This document shows positions 58,620 to 64,000 of a DNA stretch of 64,000 bases, piece by piece. Each line of letters starts with the position of its first letter. The stretch's first letter is position 1. This stretch comes from Xestospongia muta. Lineage: Eukaryota; Porifera; Demospongiae; Haplosclerida; Petrosiidae. The stretch lies in assembly GCA_963693285.1 (NCBI GenBank), contig OY848920.1, positions 5,035,135 to 5,099,134 on the forward strand. Direction: 5' to 3'. Made by a program: the position numbers and the translations under genes. The notes under the pieces are model-generated. The model searched no databases and was not told where the DNA came from. It saw only the letters and a program-made list of their open reading frames with translations.

Positions 58620-61450
58620 ATAATAGTGAGACCTAATGTAATGTCCCAATTCTACTCTGTCTTACATTATCGATATTGAAAGGTTGTATTAGGGAACTTT
58701 GAAAAATACTTCATTAAAAGTGGACAACTTTATCAAAAGCCTTCGAAACTCTTCACCATCTATGTTACGAGTATAGTTAGGAAAGGATAGTTCAGGTTTA
58801 ATACATTAGGACACAGCAGAGTAACATTGGCTACATTAGGACACAGTATAAGGATACTTTGGGGTCTTACAATGGTAACACAATGTGGGGATATTGAGAG
58901 GTTGTATTAGATGTTGTAAAAGACAATATTAGCATATTTTTGTGGTAGACACTATTGAGTAAAAATGGGATATTTCATTCAGACACTATATAGTGGGGAC
59001 ACAGTATAGGTTGAATTGGGACAATACATTAGAGAACTGTATATGGTTACAATGTTAATGACATATTAGAATATAGTACAAGGGTACTTTGAAATCTTAT
59101 ATCAGGACACAATATAGGATAATGTTAGGACATTAGGACATAGGATAACAGTAATTTGGTTCTTTACATTAGGAAAGAGTATAGGTTAACATTGGGAGAT
59201 TGGAACACATTGTATGGGTATGTTGGGATCCTACATTAGGACATATTATAGGCTAATGTTGGAAAGTAAATGCATTGAAACACAGTAATTTGGGATTTTA
59301 CATCAGGACACAATATGAACTAACACTAGGATATAGGACACAGTATAAGAATATTTCATTATTGTATATGTAATAGGACACACTGTAGGGTAATGTTGGG
59401 GAATACATTAGAACACAGTGTAGTATAACAATGGCATGTTGTAATGTACATCGTCACACAATATGGAGATATTGAAAGGTTGTATTATCACATTGTAGAA
59501 GCCAACATTGGGACATTTCTTTGATAAACAGTATAAAGTAACAGTTGGATATTACATAGAAACTATACTTGGGACATAATATTGGTTGAAATTGGCACAA
59601 TACATTAGGGAACAGTACAAGCTAACCTTGCGACATTACAATAATATATTAGAAAGTGTAAATTTGGATGTTATGACATTAGAACACTATTAAGTTACTT
59701 GGTATCTTACATCAGGTCACATTATAAGATATGTTGGGACATTAGGACACAATATATCAGTGATTTGAGATTTATATTAGGACACAGTACAGAGTAACAC
59801 TAGGACATTAGGACTCAGTATAGTGTATTTTTGGATAATATTTTAGGACACATTAGTGGGTAATGTTGGGAAATACATTATGACATATTGTAGAATAACA
59901 ATGGAATGTTGTAATGTACATTGTGACACAATATGGGGATATTGAAAGGTTGTATTAGCAAATTGTAGAAGGCAACATTGGTATATTACTTGTTAGACAG
60001 TATAGAGTAACATTGGGATATTATATAAAAACATTATATTAAGTAACAATATTATATTAGGACACCGTATAGGTTAAAATTGGGACAATACATTAGGAAA
60101 TATTATAAAGTAATCTTGAAGTATTACAATAATATATGAAAAAATTTAAAATTGGGATAACAGAAGCAAAATGTTACCCATAGCTATAATTAGGTAATAG
60201 ATACCAAAGAGCTAAGAGTAGAGCATAGTAATAGCATTCCTACTGAAGTTAATTTTCTTTATTGTACTTCTGCTAATGTAGCCACAGTAAGGTAACAATA
60301 AACATGATCTAAAATCTCAGTGATATATGTATTTTACTAAATATTTAATATTGTATACTATGATCCAGACACTGACATAGGATATGATAGAGTAACATTG
60401 GTTATATTATGAAACAACATATAGTAATCTTGCGATATTACATTAGGACAGAGTACACATTAAATTGGAGATATTGCAAGAGGAAATAGTATAGGGTTTC
60501 ATTGGCTACAAACAGAATAGATACAGTAGTTAATACACCATAAAAAGGAGAGTTATATTAATGACTTAAGGGCATAGCAAAGGACTTGGTGAATTGGACA
60601 ATGAAAAAGAGGCTTACTTTCATTACAAGACAATGATAGCACATAAGAACATAACCACTGCTGCTCATCCAAGCGACAGTTGATAAGAGATATCCACTAA
60701 CAAACACAGTGAATTATATCTGGACATTGAGTAGCATTACAACACAACTAATAGAATAGTTACTTATATTAAGGGAGAATAAGGTTACATAAAGGGTTAC
60801 ATAACGATAGAGTAGAAAGGGGAGGTGTTATATTGTGACATGGACAATAGTACTAGTATGTTATGATAGGATATTGTATTCCACCTTGAATAAAAGTACT
60901 ATAACAACAGTGTTGTATTTTGGGACAAAGAGGCAAGAGCAAGAAGGTTGTATTGGAGGAAAACTGTGAACAAGGGTTACATTAATGTGTACACACAAAA
61001 TCACAATGAACAATATGGCTACACTAATGTGTACACACAAGATCATAGTGAGGAGGACTAAATTAATAAATCAGCCTACAGAAGTACATAAAGAGAGAGT
61101 AGATAGGTGAATTTTGTAATAGAACGGTCAAGAAAAGGGTAATGTTAATGGACAGTGTATGTTGAAGTAAACCCAAAGGCGATTATGTATATCATGATAC
61201 AATGTGAAGAAGGGTTATATTAGGAAAGAGTAGAAATAATGGTTACAGATTGAATAGTGGATAAGAATACACTACGTTGTATATTAGGAAAACACAATGA
61301 ATTGGAGGGTTATGTCATGACCGTTAGATTAAGAAAATGTGGAACAATGTTTACAGAGTGTACAAATGTGCACAAAAACATAACAGAACAGATACATAAA
61401 TGTGAGAGCTGGGGTCACAAGATAAGGGGTTAAATAATAAAATCTAAATT
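58620..61450. repeat. Old degenerate tandem repeat (ATTAGGACACAGTATAGG-type)
   Basis: Variants of ATTAGGACACAGTATAGGGT, AACATTGGGA and TTTGGGATCTTACATTAGGA recur dozens of times at irregular short spacing. A longer composite containing ATATTGAAAGGTTGTATTAG recurs at 58672, 58891, 59469 and 59939. Similarity fades after about 60.2 kb, where GGTTACATTAATG-like units continue sparsely to about 61.4 kb. No coding frame; probably a decayed satellite or minisatellite. Confidence 0.75.
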
Positions 61451-64000
61451 TACCTAAATAATAAAAGCTAAAGTTACCATTATCAATATCACACCACAAA
61501 TATGTATATTGGGAGATATGTATTCTTAGAACATACTAAAGTTTATATACAAGACATAGTCAGTAATATGTAGAGGCATAAATTTTGCATGTGACATACA
61601 TATAGAAGGTTGTAGGGAAAACAATATTGAAAGTACAGATTTTCAGTGATAGATAATACCTATATAATTATAGAGAGAACAAAATAATAATAATTATATC
61701 TACAACTCATGAACTTACAATCATTTATCAGAAAAAGGTTATCACTCATTAATTCATCATCGTTGTTGTAGAGAAATTTACAAGATTATGGAATAGCAAC
61801 ATCATTATGATTATTAAGACAGTTAAAATAAACATTAATAATTGTACAAATTAAACATACAGCAGTTATCAGAGGATACTATCATTATTCATCAAATCAT
61901 CAATATTTTATTGGAAGACAAGGATTCCACTATAGAAAAAAAAACTATTTACATATTTTTCTAAAGTAGTCTCTACTCATAATGAGAACAAGCACATCTC
62001 CAATATATATGTCTAAGTGATTCTAAATGTATCATTATTACGATTATAATGAAATAAAACTTACCAATAATGAGTGCTTTCTATAAACGTGTCCAGATTT
62101 TGAAGTCATTTTATATATAACAAGAAATAACAACATATATTTTGTTATAAAACTCACAACTATATGTAATTTTGTATGTATATATGTATGTAGTAAAACA
62201 GATTACCAGTAGTAATTATGTAGATAATCCTATACTATGTTTGATAGTGGTGACTTTACATCCTTTACAATGTCAATAATAATTAGAGAGAATTGGTATG
62301 AAAGTGTATATCAATGACTTTAGAATTACAGTACATTAAGTTATACTTGACTTGTTCTTTTATTCATTTATGCTAGTTCAATGATGTATCTGAATTTATA
62401 ATGAAGTACATGTAGAGTGTATATGTCCATGTACTGGTTTATACAATTGTTTTAAAATAATGGCTTTCTTTTATAGAAACTAAAGCAAAATTCACCAACT
62501 CTCTTTGGTTTTATTAGAAAATTACCATTAGAAAATAACAGAAATAAAGTAAATAATAAAGATAAGTACTCTTTTAACACTTATTCATCTATAGCTGTTC
62601 TGAAATGATGTTTTAAAACAAGCAGTATTCTGATCTCACTATATGAACCTCTTTGGTATGTCTTTAATCCATAGTGACATACTATCTGTTATTATTGTCA
62701 TAATGATGTACAGATATATTAAATCAAAATAATCATTTATCCAATGTCCCTGGAGTGATCAAAGTAATAATGACTATTTATAGAGGAGCAGTCAACAGTG
62801 TTGTCACTACTACTAAGGTATAATATTCATCTAGGTACATATAGTATGTCAGTTTTCGCTTCATGAAGTCACTGAGGAATAAAAACAATAACAATTATGT
62901 ATAATCATGTGATTGATGTTTACTTCTTTCTCTCTCTTCCTTTTCCCAGACTGATCTTGTTCTCATTGGAGTATGAGAGTTAGTTGTGATAATAAATACA
63001 TTGATATGTTTTCAGATACAAAGATCAAGAAAGTTTGTTGATGAAACAATGTTGGTGATTTAATGTTTATTTATAATTCATCTTAAGTCTATATTATATT
63101 GGGTGTTAACCTTTCGTGTCATTGTGTATTGATATCTGTTGTTAACTTTGTAATTATCACTGACTAGTTATTAATTTTGTAATTTTGATCATGTGAGTGA
63201 TAGTGGTACCCTCCCACTTTTTATAATATTCAACAAAAAATTCAAATACAGCAAGTAAGGAAGTTACATAATAATTTTTGTGTAAAATGTAAAAAATGTT
63301 TCAAACTATAATGTAATAACAGTCCATATAAGGTAGTTTAGTTAACCACTGAATTCCTAATTTACATTTTAAAATATTAATAGATAAAAAATCATTAAAA
63401 AATAGTTATCATAACACCAGACTATAATTTTAGAGACAGTTACATCAAATATCAGTCATGATATAACAATTGACAGTTATGACACTGAGAGTTTGTAGGT
63501 TTGGATTTTTTTAATCAGGTTCTAAAGGTATGTTTGGTTCCAAACCAACAAAGGTGAAGCTTGTGCATTTTACAGAGAGATAGATATCAGGCAAAAGTCC
63601 ATTCCCTCCTTTTAGAACTATAAAACAGAGTATTACATTAAGATATGAGTGGTTAGTAGTTATAAGATTTGGATCACATGTTATGTAACTGACAACACTC
63701 TATAACAAAAGAAGTAACTGGTAATAACACCAAGTTATTTTTTAAAACCAGTTTGTAAGAGAGTCCTTGACTCCATTTCTTAATGTGCTATTATTTTAAC
63801 ATGATATCACGATTTTACATGCCAGGTAGAAGAAAGTAATAAAGTTCCTAACTAAGTTATATTTGTTTGTGACATTCATCTAGGATAGATACAATCTGAT
63901 TTGATAAATTGTTAGTAAATCAAACAAATTATTATAGTTTCAAATGTGTTCTATAATTATTTCAAATGTCACACTTTACAATGTACTTGTAAAGATGAGA
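61451..64000. other. AT-rich stretch, nothing recognised
   Basis: No open frame of note, no clear splice-bounded exon and no strong repeat could be supported on either strand. A pyrimidine tract with CAG (62920-62950) could be an acceptor, but no frame follows that can be assigned. Confidence 0.5.

Noticed and set aside
60861..61046. Minus-strand frame with repeated VHI.V..L
   Set aside because: It is a translation of the tandemly repeated TAATGTGTACACACAA units of the degenerate repeat.

Overview
The window looks like demosponge (Amphimedon-like) nuclear DNA. It is AT-rich, and its genes are split into small exons with GT/AG introns. The recognisable genes belong to the death-domain/Roco-type NTPase and ankyrin-Roco families and to a sponge-type fibrinogen-like family. 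The density of retroelement and MITE debris also fits. The species assignment is inference from family recognition. No tRNA, rRNA, CRISPR array or bacterial operon was seen.

Layout. 1-2659 is a broken BEL/Pao pol that runs in from the left edge. 2877-9312 is a satellite of about 131-144 bp units with long-range higher-order duplication. 9.3-16.6 kb is gene-poor and holds minus-strand exon remnants of a putative single-pass membrane protein (with in-frame stops) and a tyrosine-recombinase scrap. 16838-17713 is a TTAA-flanked MITE. Gene A (plus, about 17.9-28.8 kb) encodes a partial death fold, a full death domain, a Roco-like GTPase/COR module and a run of short phase-1 linker exons. It is followed by foldback repeats and a 3'-truncated Ty1/copia element (29.46-33.06 kb, minus). 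Gene B (plus, 34.8-42.5 kb) has one ankyrin repeat per exon, then a second Roco-like module cut off inside COR. Its 3' end abuts a MULE-like transposase scrap and a fibrinogen-like pseudogene (to 44085). Gene C (minus, about 58.0 down to 47.9 kb) is an inverted, rearranged relative of gene A. It has a possible signal-peptide exon, an exon encoding a hydrophobic stretch followed by a textbook 2A ribosome-skipping motif (GDVELNPGP), a death-fold exon, linker exons, a poly-Q plus COR-tail exon and further linkers. 58.6-61.4 kb is an old degenerate tandem repeat. 61.4-64 kb shows nothing recognisable.

How it fits together. Death domain plus Roco GTPase plus ankyrin architectures are typical of intracellular innate-sensing or cell-death scaffolds. 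Almost every intron in genes A and C is phase 1 and every ankyrin exon is phase 0, so modules can be shuffled without frame loss. The inverted copies, nested MITEs and truncated elements show this locus is diversifying by duplication and rearrangement. The most notable candidate is the 2A-bearing first part of gene C. If it is spliced as the phases permit, it would give two products from one mRNA, one ER-directed and one cytosolic, from a death-fold immune-type gene.
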